This document shows positions 54,727-64,000 of a stretch of DNA of 64,000 nucleotides, one piece after another. Source of the DNA: Fistulifera solaris (Eukaryota; Bacillariophyta; Bacillariophyceae; Naviculales; Stauroneidaceae); contig AP026164.1 of the NCBI GenBank assembly GCA_030295235.1, positions 1,488,001 through 1,552,000 on the forward strand, written 5' to 3'. Below the pieces are notes generated by a model that worked only from the letters and a program-made list of their open reading frames with translations, searched no databases and was not told the DNA's origin. Both the position numbers and the translations under genes were made by a program. The number at the start of each line of letters is the position of its first letter. Position 1 is the first letter of the stretch.

Positions 54727-57700
54727 TTATTTTCTAGTCAGTGGATGCCAGCCATTCCATCCCTCTGGAGCGATGCCGCCGTGGCTATTCATGAAGTTCA
54801 TCAAGAAGATACTTGGTCCGTCACCATTTTCCCGTTTCAAATCGTCAGCAGCCTTAGTATAGTCCTGACCAGCAAAAATTTGCAGTTCATTGAACTCGTC
54901 CTCGAGGTAACCTTCTTCTACTGCAGTTTCAAACATTATATCATTCGCCCGACTCAGCAATTCTAATGCTTTCGGCCAGTCACCCTTCAAGTAAGATCGA
55001 TGCCCATCTCGGAAGTATCTCAAGAACTCTTCCGTGATATGTTGCCCCATTGCCTTCAAATCTTGATCCGTCGTCCATACGTGGCTTCCATATTGATGTG
55101 CATCCATATCTGCCTGGTCATCTGATCTTCCGTACAGAAAGAAGTCAACACCCTTGGCTTTGCAATCGAAAGTGTAAATCCTTTGTATGACCGATGACCC
55201 CTTCACCGAAACTGTATCAACGTGGCGCAATTGAGCGCGCGCCGCTTCGCTCATAAGTTCCTGAACGGCTTGACTCAGCATGATTGTTACACCGTACTGC
55301 TTACAGGCACCAGTCATTCGACTTGCCATGTTGACGTGTGGCGACAGATAGGTTGCATCAATCTTGTATTCACTTCCGACGGCCCCTTCTACCGCCCAAC
55401 CTGCATCCATGCCGAAAATCAACGATACGCGAAAGGCGTTGACTCCTGCTGACAGCCGGAAATCCTTGCTCCAGTCTAATACTTTTTGATCACGATAGAT
55501 ACCTGCAAATGATTTCAGCATGCCAATAACAGCCCTATCCGTAAACTCACTGATTCCGGGCAATGATTGCAGCGAAAGGCCCATCGCTTTCGTCGCGACT
55601 TGCCGGTTTTTGCTGTCTTCGATCATCTTACTCCTATAAAAATGAGAGCTTCGCGACTTGAGTGCACTGGCTCGTTTCGAAGAGCTTGGTGTTTGCCCAC
55701 TCCAAATCACGTCCTGTGCCTGCTCAAGCTTTTCTATCACCTCTTCAACAAGACCTATACGAAAAACCATCAAGAAGGCACTGCCAAGATTCTTATTGCA
55801 CTGACCGGAATCATTGAGACCCCAACGAAACACTTCGTCATGTAAAACTTTCGCAACGTCGTTAATTAGTTTCATGACATCTCGATTCAAATTGCGCAAT
55901 GCATGGTCAAAGCCGTCAATGGCGGCAAATGCGAATAAAGCGTAGACGCTCTTTCCGGGAACGGTTGGATTGAAAACACCTAGCGCTCCTTCTCGTGTTG
56001 CAAGATTTGTGGAAATGATATCAGCCCCGGCAACACCCCAACACTTTCGCAGCAAATCCGTGATGTTTGTCACGGCGGTGATTAGTTGCTCCGTCTCGTA
56101 ACTGCCAAGAGAATCACCCAGATCGGCCTCATTATCACTGTCTTCCTCGAAGTCATCGTCGTCATTTTTAACATTGGACGCCTTGCGATTCAGAATCCGT
56201 GTGTGAGTCCTTACCTTAGGCGGGACGAGTGGATTCATCGCATATCTTGCAACGATTTTCAACATGCGCCGCAATGGCCCGAGTACCAAAATCTCGGCAT
56301 CGCGACGTAGAAAAGATAGCCCTCCCAAAACAGAAAAGACGAGGAGCATTTGAAGGAATAGCGACGATAAAGACCTGTGCGAAGACTACCTGTGAGATAC
56401 GTACACTAGCATGTTCTTTTCCAGCAATACTTACGCAGTTTTGATCGAATGTGAGTGATTAAAGTTGGCAATCACAGAAAATTCGACCAACATCGACGGC
56501 GGGGTAGAGTTACCAGGTAAAGAGCCGGCCAATCCGAGATGAGTCTCAGCGTATTCTACAGTCGAGCCTTTCCTGATTCCAAAGGAAGTTGCGATTTCCT
56601 CGCCTTCTTCAAACAACATATTGTTTTGGTCGATATCACACCGGTATGGCTGCAAATCGACACTGAGCAGAAATGGATCCTCAAGCGAGTTCCCATAATG
56701 TACGCTCGAAACGCTTCTACTCCATGAGTTAATGCTTGAGAGCAGAAATTCGCATGTTGCATCAGAGGTGTCGTTCGCGAACATGTTGATCGACTGAAGT
56801 TGTTGCGTCATTTCAAGGCCAAGGGCATTGATAGCAGAGCTGCTGAGACTGATCAAAACAGGAAAGAGACCAGTAATGGCCCAAAGAGTAATGAGAGCTC
56901 GATAAGAATTTGTCACCATCAAGGCTGTGCCAATATTTGAAGCGTTAATCAACGTCAATTCCTTGATTTTTTCCTCTCTCTGATGGTCATCAAGTTGGTT
57001 ATGATGTGCAAGAGACTTTCGGTCGTGATATGTGCGCGACCCAAGCGAGGGAATGAGCATCGAAAATAGACCCGAGCGCTTGACTCTCCATTTCATGTTG
57101 ATAAATGTATTGGTTATCCACATGTTTCTCCAGTGACGAACTAGTCCAAATATTCTCAAACGAATGAGAGCCATGTATGCGCGTCCATAAAAGCAATCTC
57201 TCCTGCTTGGTCCAACAATGCCTAACAAAACCGCGTTATGAAAAGAAAAAGCATAACGCTTGCTGCAGGATTCAGAATTCCAAATACACAAAAACTCTGG
57301 AATGAACATCATGAGGCAGAATGTTTCCACGACCAGATGAAAATTGTTGATGTACCGCACTGTCGCTGGCGCGTATGCTTTGTCAGATATAGTAAGTCTC
57401 CGAAAGCCATCCGGTCGGATGAAAACTTCGGTCACTAGCTCGAAGACTAGTACAAGCCACACTGCAAAGTTGATTGTGGCGACAAGACTATCGGCTTCGG
57501 GTGCAAAAAACGCCAAGCGAGCCTGGTCTATGAAAACGAACCAAGTACTGCAAAAAGACCATGAGGTTGACCATTGTGAGTCTGAGCCTACAAATAAACG
57601 GCTCTCTTCCATTCAAAAGTAGCTTCGCCTTTGCCCTAGCAAATGCGCTCGCTCTTCTGAAGTTGGGATTTACGACGCGCACCCAAAACACGTAGACCAA

Positions 57701-58507
57701 ATCGTACATACAGATGAACGGAAACACCAGGACGTAACAGCAAAGCCGTAAACACCGAACCAAGTTGCTTTCGGGAACCTCCACCGATGGCTCGTCTTCG
57801 AGCGGATCCTTGGTCGTTTCATCCACACGCGCCGTCGCCGCTCGCTTCGCCGCCAGTTCCCCTTGCGGACTCCGGACCGGCTCCATAATCTCTTGATCCG
57901 CCCGTTGATCTGTTTTGGTGTCACAACGCGTGACCGTATAAAAGATGGCCGTTTCTTCGAAATGTTTGTGTTTGACGGTCGCTAGCACATAGGAATAAGG
58001 GCCTTTCTGTTCGTCGGACGATTCTCCCTCGCCCGGTGGGAAACCAAAGCGATTCACCAAATTGGCAAACTTGGATTGCTGTACACTAATGAGAACGAAA
58101 TCTCCGACGTTGTAATTTCGCAATAGTTTCGTCCGGCTGTCCGTCATTCCCTCATTTTGGGAGATCGAGCGTCCCAACCGACTGCGGAGCGGGCGCCGCG
58201 CAAAAGGACTGATCATCGATTCGCGTCGTTCTCCGGTTTGTGATGTTCCGCTATTCGAGCTTACACTGGAGCGTATGGATTGTCGGACGCTATCGGTGAA
58301 ATGGCGGCGTTTTCGAGTTGATGCCGGAGTCGACGCATAAGTTGTTGTATTCGAAACGGTCGGAGAAGAAAGAGAAGTAGATTGCGGTCGTTTCGTGTCA
58401 TCTAAAATTGCTTTTTTGAGAGTAGCCATTTTACTTCGCATATCAGATGAATCATTATGCAACTGAGAATCCTTCACAAAGTAATCATCAGGTTGTGGCG
58501 CACTCAT
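54727..58507 (-). CDS. Polytopic membrane protein with degenerate class III nucleotide cyclase domain
   Basis: The protein has about 1,235 residues. A Ser/Arg-rich cytosolic N-terminus (about 1-200) leads to a membrane region. It includes LRLCCYVLVFPFICMYDLVYVFWV, FAVWLVLVFELVTEVF, a second block TALMVTNSYRALITLWAITGLFPVLISL, a lumenal segment, and a last span LSSLFLQMLLVFSVLGGLSFL. The layout resembles the channel-like part of protist cyclases. The C-terminal cyclase homology domain (about 56020-55200) has YALFAFAAIDGFDHAL and NKNLGSAFLMVF, where the two metal-binding Asp of active cyclases read Ala and Ser. The later Asn and Arg remain in SPHVNMASRM. A 60-bp intron at 56375-56434 (GTAAGT to GCACAG) joins the last span in frame. 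One frame break lies at 57533-57536 (T4 on the coding strand, one T extra). Confidence 0.78.
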
Positions 58508-59142
58508 TGTAAAAGGGCGTCAGAACAGATCGGCTCGTCGTTTCGCGGAAATCGAATTGATTTAGATGGATGCAGCGCGAAATTTTATTGCTTCTATGAA
58601 ACCAAGATTGTGTGAAGAGACATTCATCAACAAGAAAAGAGATGATTCACTCTTTACAATGTCTTTCAGAGTTGCTTATTGCTCCGCGTTCATGCATTTT
58701 CAAAGAAGAAAGGCGACAACGATAAAAGAAAAAAAAGACCGCGCGTGCGGCACCACGCAAAAACCATAGTCACACCCGTTTTCGTATTTTAATACCTAAC
58801 TCTAATGAATAACTGTGTCTGGTGTACACATAAGTTGTTTATACCTGGTACTGTAGTACGTAGTACAGTGAAGTGAATGACCCTCTGAAATTTGAAACTG
58901 CAACATGCGGTACGGTACCGGTACCGGTACCGGTACCGAAATGGTTTCGTACTAAACTTAATCAAACCTTTTGAGTCGCGCTTCACTGTTTTCCGTGGCC
59001 TTCATCTCCCATGACCTTCACTATTTACGTTGCCCTTACCAAGAACTTGGTCTTTGCTCGTCGTTGCCCTTGTTCCTCTCCCAGTGTCCCCATAAAACAA
59101 AAGAAGCAGCTGAATAGCATTGTTAGCAATCTAAACAAAGTC
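58508..59142. other. Divergent intergenic region with a TACCGG tract
   Basis: It lies between the starts of the cyclase-like gene and the choice-of-anchor-B-like gene. It contains TACCTGGTA (58842-58850) and the TACCGG repeat at 58909-58938. No gene is supported. Confidence 0.45.
58909..58938. repeat. TACCGG hexamer tract (four units)
   Basis: The run is GGTAC, then GGTACC/GGTACC alternation read as four TACCGG units. It is self-complementary, so it can pair with itself; a similar tract lies at 63618-63646. Confidence 0.8.
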
Positions 59143-60984
59143 ATGCTGTCATTGAGCTTTTTTATCTTTCTTCTATGGTCGCAGGTTGGCGCCCAAAACA
59201 TCATGGAGAGGGCGAGAAGGCGTCGAAGTAAGTGTCGTCAAAACAGCTCAATGCCCTCTCTTTCGTTTGGGCTCAACTCGTCTTGTTCCTTTCGTAGGAC
59301 CAGCACGTGCAACCGCCATGTACAATGAAATGTGCCTCAGTAATAACCGAAATCCGTCGCATACTCCGTGTATGTGCGACTTTCTCCGGACGGTGGAAGA
59401 GGGAATCTACGACATGCCGTCCCATCGAGGATCCGAGATTCCTTGCATCAATAGCACCATCGATACTGGTGATTACCAGTATCCATGTCAAAACGTTGTA
59501 CTCTTGTCTATGGTAAGTTTGTCTGAACTTCTTCAGGGAGGCGACAATGAAGAGGGCAGTGACTGCTGGGGATGGACCGCATCGACGGGGGAAGAAATTG
59601 CCATTATCGGATTGGAGTCGATGGTGGGGTTCGTGGACATTACCGACCCGGTGAATCCCATTTATTTGGGTAGATTGCCCGCCCGTGGCAATCGTTCCTA
59701 TTGGCATGATATCAAAGTCTACGGCGACTACGCGTTCATCGTGTCAGAGAATAACAATCACGGAATGCAGGTAAGCTGGGCAGTGCTATGGTGAAAATAC
59801 AGTTCATTCGAGATTGCAGTTCTTACTTCGCATTTGATCGGACTAGGTTATTGAAATGACGCACATGGTGGGTTTGGATGTGTCTCAAGGACCCGTTATT
59901 TTCGCAGAGACGGTTCACTTTTCGAATTTCGCGACGGCCCACAACATCTTCATCCATGAAGAAACGGGCTATGCCTATGTGGTTGGCTCCAACATGTGCG
60001 AGAGTGGTCTCTACATCATTGATATCAAAGACCCTTTGTCACCGACATTCGAAGCATGTTTTAGTGAAGACGGATATGTGCACGATGTGCAATGTAAGTC
60101 GGCGATTCTTGCCCTCAATGAATGATTGATACGAATGTTTCTCACCCAAAGTTTTCTCTCTAGGTGTCATTTATAAAGGAGCCGACATTAGATACACCGG
60201 ACGCGAAATATGTTTCTCGTAAGTTGCAAATTCAATTTTACCTCCGCGGGTCGAAGCATCTCATGCTCGTTTTTCTAGGTGCAACACTGATACGGTCACC
60301 ATCATCGACGTGACAGACAAGTCGAATATGGTGATGCTATCCAGGACGACTTACGTCAACGTAGCGTACACACATCAGGGTTGGCTCACAGAAGACCACA
60401 ATACATTCTTCTTCGGCGACGAAAATGATGAAATGAATCATAACATGAAAACGAGGACGATGGTACTGAATGTGAAAGATCATCGAAATCCAATCGTTGT
60501 AGGGGCGTATACAGGCGCAACATCCGCAATCGACCATAATCTCTACGTTTTCGGCAATTATATTTATGAGGGAAATTATGCAAACGGTCTAGAGGTTCTC
60601 AGGATGGGTGACTCGATTGACCGAAAGGCCGATCTAAAACAGGTAGCACAATTTGATAGCTATCCAGAAGGTAAAGCTTCAACTTTCAACGGGGCATGGT
60701 CTGTCTTTCCGTATTTTGCCTCTGGAAATGTAATAATCAGCGACATAAATCGTGGCTTGATTGTAGTGAGAGTCGACACCGAAGGAGCCGATCCGCCTAT
60801 AAAGGCAGATTTAACTTGCTACAAAGCTGAGGCAAGCTGCGGTTTACTTGATAGGAGAAAAGGATTTTTTATGAACCGTCCTTCTTTCACAGGTCTTTTC
60901 TGTAGACGACGATGCATTCCCGAAGAAGATATCGAACGCCGTCTGTCAGCAGGTTGGAAATGCGGTCGATGTCGTGACGAGTGA
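59143..60984 (+). CDS. Secreted LVIVD / choice-of-anchor-B-like protein with Cys-rich tail
   Basis: There are five exons with introns 59228-59297, 59771-59846, 60094-60163 and 60219-60278 (60-76 bp, all GTAAG donors). The start at 59143 gives a clean signal peptide MLSLSFFIFLLWSQVGAQ. The body has LVIVD-type propeller repeats: CWGWTASTGEEIAIIGLESMVGFVDITDPVNPIYLG, WHDIKVYGDYAFIVSENNNHGMQ, HNIFIHEETGYAYVVGS, VTIIDVTDKSNMVML, HQGWLTEDHNTFFFGDE, and NGLEVLRMGD. Proteins of this type are annotated as choice-of-anchor-B family in bacteria and marine protists and are thought to be surface or secreted. The C-terminus adds eight or so Cys (CYKAEASCGLL...FCRRRCIPEED...WKCGRCRDE) instead of a membrane anchor. 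The role is unknown. Confidence 0.85.
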
Positions 60985-61040
60985 GATAAAGTTGTTGTCT
61001 GTCATCCTGCGAGCAAATCAACCAGCCACTGCTCAGAAAA

Positions 61041-61100
61041 GATTCACATCCACCATAAATCATATCACCAGATTCATATCCACCATAAATCATATCACCA
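61041..61100. repeat. 30-bp direct tandem duplication
   Basis: Two adjacent copies of GATTCAYATCCACCATAAAT plus CATATCACCA differ at one base (C/T). They lie in the gap between the convergent 3' ends of the two neighbouring genes. Confidence 0.85.
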
Positions 61101-61122
61101 GTACTTGGCTTTCCACGAGCCA

Positions 61123-62545
61123 TTATATCATGTCAAGCAAACGATCCACGAAGGATGAGACACGCTCAACTAAAGCTTTTGCATCGCGAAAGAACTGCAT
61201 GAGTTTTCGACCAGCTCGAAAGCATCCGAAAGGACTTCCGATAGCCACAATACACGTTTCGGATGTAACGTCTCCGGAAGAATTTCGGCGTATGCGCTTT
61301 CCTAAAAAAAGAGACCACAGGAATTCGAAAGCAATTGAGAAAATAGAGCTTGGCGCTGATTCAAGAATTGTTTTCTTCCAAATTTTTGACAGCTGTGGAT
61401 GTCTAATTTTTGGGGCCTGTATGCGGTAAACTGCTAGTACGCCATCTGTATCTAACCGGGCAACATATTGGCTTGGACGCCGGTCTCTCTGAAGGTCGGG
61501 TTCACTAACCCAAACAACATAACCTTCATTTTCAGCAACGGTGTACAGGAATAGCTGACTCGCTTGTAGCTTTAATCGACAATCGCTAAAAGCGCCGAAA
61601 TAAGGGAGTACTCTGACACTCTGGCTAAGCGACCATATTGGTTGCGGATCATTGTCGTCATTGATCGTACGATAAGAAACCAAGTCGCAATTAGACGAGA
61701 GCTCCACGTAATGTGACCCGCGGCGCATTGTACTTCCTTTCACTAAACTGACATCCGGCCACAAGGAAGAAGGGTCCATAAACTGAGGAATATAGCCCGA
61801 CTTACTTTCTGTCGTTGAACAATCGCCTTCAAACGCAAATGTCTCTTCGTGTAACACGATAGGAGCAATATGCAGCTGCTGAAACATAAATTCACCCGTG
61901 TAGAAATCCTGTTGCCGTACGTAATCTTGAGCAACGGTCTGCATGCGACCCTGATTGTTAATAAAATAGCTCGATGTTTCAATTTTCCGTAAGATTGTTT
62001 GTCCGTACTGGTCCATGAGAATTTCCTCCTCTTCGGCGAAACGATCGGGTGAACGACTTCCTTTTGAAATGAGTTGGTACCATACGCATTGTCCACATAG
62101 CTTGGCTGGTAGTACGATTCACTTCCGACGTAATCGCTCGAATAAAAATCACCAAACAAGTCCTGAAAGATGGCCCATGGATCAATCGGCTCATGAAACT
62201 GATGCCACGCCGTGTACATGTCGTCTGCACCGTCGGCAGACGGCGTACGCGAGAAGTCGTTGTGCGTTTGTTGATCGCGTCGTCGCAAATAATTGTCGTA
62301 TTCTTGCTTTTCTTTCGAAAGGACTTGATATGCTTCCGCGATACGCGCAAAACGATCATTGCCTTCCTGAGTCGTTGTCGTGTTGTCTCCCACCAGTTTG
62401 TCCGGATGCCATTGTTGTGCTTGCTTTCGATACGCTTTCTTGATCTCTTTTCACTGTAATCGACATTGCGATCGAGTCCTAGTATCTTGTAGTGATCCCA
62501 GTTCTCCCATTCGTATGTGTCATCCATCGCGGTAGAAGCAAACAC
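61123..62545 (-). CDS. DnaJ-domain protein (two frame breaks)
   Basis: The N-terminal J domain reads WDHYKILGLDRN, then after a frame change EIKKAYRKQAQQWHPDKLVG with the catalytic HPD (about 62410), then RFARIAEAYQVLSKEKQEYDNYL. J domains recruit and stimulate Hsp70. A Tyr/Asp-rich linker (DPWAIFQDLFGDFYSSDYV) and a second conserved part follow. The second part (EEEEILMDQYGQTILRKIETSSYF to SQYVARLDTDGVLAVYRI) has repeated beta-like segments reminiscent of a lectin-type propeller, not identified further. A C-terminal hydrophobic helix SSIFSIAFEFLWSLFLGKRIRR could be a membrane anchor. The start is the ATG at 62545 or, better placed, 62527 (MDDTYEWENW). Frame breaks lie at 62448-62451 and 62062-62065 (A4 runs on the coding strand, one A missing each). 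Confidence 0.85.
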
Positions 62546-63340
62546 ATGGCGCAGGGGTAAGAAAGGATACGGTGCAAACGTCTGCAGAAAAAAACCACCA
62601 GCTGATCAGAAACAGCCGTGACCGCACCGACATCATAGTGAATGCATGAAAGACAAGCACCACAAAGAGCCGAGAAAGCTTCGTATCATTCGTTTTGGTG
62701 ATTTACTTTTGCATTTAAGTTTCTTTTTACTGACAAGTGGCATGAGAAATGCTCCAACGCGGCGTGTGATGAAGCTAGAGCGACGAGTGTCTTGTGCACG
62801 CTCCAGAATTTCTGGGTCCGGTGTTTTGGGTCATACAGAAGAATTTGTGGACGTTCCAGAAATTCTGGAACGTCGGTGTTTTGCGTCACACAGATATTTT
62901 GTGGACGCAGAAATTCTGGAAGAATAAATAGCTTTAGTCATATTATGGTTGGCCCTATCCCTAATTTAATACACTCAAGTGTTTTCTTAAATCTGTCGAA
63001 GGGAATAAGCGTGTTTCTCCGTGATGGTAGGGACTGAAATACTCGGAGGTGTATGACGCTGGTTGGAAGGTTTCTATAGGCACTTTGAGATGACAAGGAA
63101 TATGAATTGTCTTCAGGTATGAAGAAATGCATTGGTTTGTCTATGATCGCCGACATCGACGAATGGCGATGTGTAGATACGGAGTACTTTATTAGTCGTA
63201 GCAGTAATTTCCATTATAATTAGGACCGTTTAGCCAGAACTGTTCGAGTTAATCCACATCACACGAGGTAGAAAACTGGCACTCTATCTTGGTGTAGATT
63301 CTTATTCTATTGAAAGGCTTTTACCTATTCGTTTATATCT
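62546..63340. other. Intergenic region with a short repeat cluster
   Basis: No gene is seen. A 54-bp repeat with a CCAGAAATTCTGG palindrome lies at 62798-62925, and TACGGAGTA at 63178-63186. Confidence 0.45.
62798..62925. repeat. 54-bp repeat with TTCCAGAAATTCTGGAA palindrome, about 2.4 copies
   Basis: Units carry CCAGAAWTTCTGG, then TCGGTGTTTTG-GTCA-ACAGA, then ATTTTGTGGACG. Copies start near 62800, 62852 and 62906. The central palindrome (62852-62872) has 10-bp perfect arms. Confidence 0.7.
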
Positions 63341-63600
63341 GACGTCCGACTGCTTTTGACGTACTACTATAGACCAAAGTGTACCCGTCTCTCAACTTTT
63401 CCACGACTGCATTTTCAGTCATGAAGCAAGGATTTTCGAGCCCCGCTGCTACCCACCCTGCTATCGTTTCTTAATGTTGTTGAATGAAATCCCTTTTTTA
63501 AACCTTTTTAGATCGTTGCCTTCCCTTGTTTACTATCTACCAGAGTGTAGACGACGTTTCTTCATGACTGCATTTCAGTCATGAGTTCAATTTTGCCGTG
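63340..63600. repeat. Two palindrome repeat units
   Basis: Palindromes lie at 63402-63424 and 63563-63583. The second matches the one at 32036-32056 base for base. Both are preceded by ACTATAGACCAAAGTGTA or TACTATCTACCAGAGTGTAG and the first is followed by TTTTCGAGCC, as in the other clusters. The spacing is 162 bp rather than 218. Confidence 0.75.
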
Positions 63601-63617
63601 CAAGCAAAAATGCAACT

Positions 63618-63660
63618 ACCGGTACGGTACCGGTACCGGTACCGGGGACCAGGTCCCCGT
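63618..63660. repeat. TACCGG tract plus GGGGACC palindrome
   Basis: Three to four TACCGG units run directly into CGGGGACCAGGTCCCCG, a second palindrome. It resembles the tract at 58909-58938. Confidence 0.75.
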
Positions 63661-63889
63661 ATGGTTCCAGGTATGTAACGTAATGTACCAAGTAGATGTT
63701 TTTGCCATGAAACATGAGGGTATTAACGAATGAGTGCAACAGTTCATAAGCTTGTATATTCTACTCTAAAGAACGAGTCGATTATTGAGCAGTTTGTATT
63801 TAAAATAGAAAATTTACACTGCACAATCTCATCGTGCTCAAAGCTGACAAGGACGACCAAGCGAGCGGTCAATACTCAGCATTCATGTC
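63661..63889. other. 3' flank of the right-edge gene
   Basis: This is AT-rich sequence downstream of the partial minus-strand gene. No feature is supported. Confidence 0.3.
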
Positions 63890-64000
63890 TCACCAGATGA
63901 GGTAGGCAAGAAGCAAGCCAACAATCATGCTAATCACAAACAAGACTCCTAATAGAGGGTATGATGCGCCGCTCGTTGCTTCACAACTGGCGTATTCACC
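63890..64000 (-). CDS. C-terminus of a membrane protein (runs off right edge)
   Basis: The last 36 codons are open from base 64000 to a TGA at 63892-63890. They read GEYASCEATSGASYPLLG, followed by a membrane segment VLFVISMIVGLLLAYLIW, and stop right after the segment. A C-terminal hydrophobic end could be a tail anchor, a last span of a polytopic protein or a GPI-type signal; the sequence available does not decide. Confidence 0.6.
   Translation of the reverse strand, partial: GEYASCEATSGASYPLLGVLFVISMIVGLLLAYLIW

Noticed and set aside
54727-56349. Active adenylate cyclase
   Set aside because: Both metal-binding Asp positions are replaced, so it is recorded as cyclase-like rather than as an enzyme.
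59514-59537. 24-bp intron GTAAGTTT...CTTCAG in the choice-of-anchor-B-like gene
   Set aside because: It is too short for a spliceosomal intron, and the encoded residues (VSLSELLQ) fit the family pattern before the WGW motif.

Overview
The window reads as nuclear DNA of a diatom, most likely a pennate close to or identical with Phaeodactylum tricornutum. This is inferred from several signs: compact genes with few short GT-AG introns (46-79 bp here), a Ty1/copia retrotransposon of the diatom type, a plastid presequence with the heterokont signal-peptide junction, and several proteins with diatom-style architectures. Genes lie on both strands with no operons. Protein names come from motif recognition only; no search was run.

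Layout. 1-2451: MCM3 (minus, runs off the left edge). 3049-4221: proteasome receptor RPN10. 4825-6129: two small unknown proteins. 6523-17797: a dead copy of a large multidomain gene, split by a 7.1 kb copia element (8313-15407) that has two 454-bp LTRs and a 5-bp target duplication. 18115-18410: a tandem-repeat patch. 18689-21119: a PhyH dioxygenase converging on a fused translin-TRAX gene. 21497-26757: the second, undisrupted copy of the large gene (PDZ, PDZ, C2-like, ankyrin, two CCCH fingers). 27300-29415: a membrane protein, tRNA-Ser(AGA) and a sulfotransferase-like protein. 29483-33492: two divergent genes for E2-like proteins without an obvious catalytic cysteine, one of them AKTIP/FTS. 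33758-41017: an unknown protein, decapping scaffold EDC4, ribosomal protein uL16 and a plastid-targeted protein. 42141-43174: a PIF/Harbinger-like TIR element. 44361-46605: a glutaredoxin-DEP-DUF547-GAF protein. 47091-52459: the ribosome quality-control ligase listerin. 52668-54665: a small secretory or membrane protein and APC11. 54727-58507: a membrane protein with a degenerate class III cyclase domain. 59143-62545: a secreted choice-of-anchor-B-like protein and a DnaJ protein. 63890-64000: the C-terminus of a membrane protein that leaves the right edge.

The genes form no single pathway, but ubiquitin/proteasome functions (RPN10, FTS, a second E2-like protein, listerin, APC11) and RNA turnover (EDC4, translin-TRAX) are well represented.

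Two things need care. First, many otherwise convincing genes, including essential ones, carry single-base frame breaks, mostly at A/T/C homopolymers. I read these mainly as assembly errors and annotate across them. Second, the intergenic DNA is rich in short repeated signals: a 21-bp palindrome inside a ~218-bp unit, TACCTGGTA/TACCAGGTA and TACCGG tracts, and TACGGAGTA. Together with the PDZ-C2-ANK-CCCH paralogues and the translin-TRAX fusion, these are the best candidates for something undescribed.
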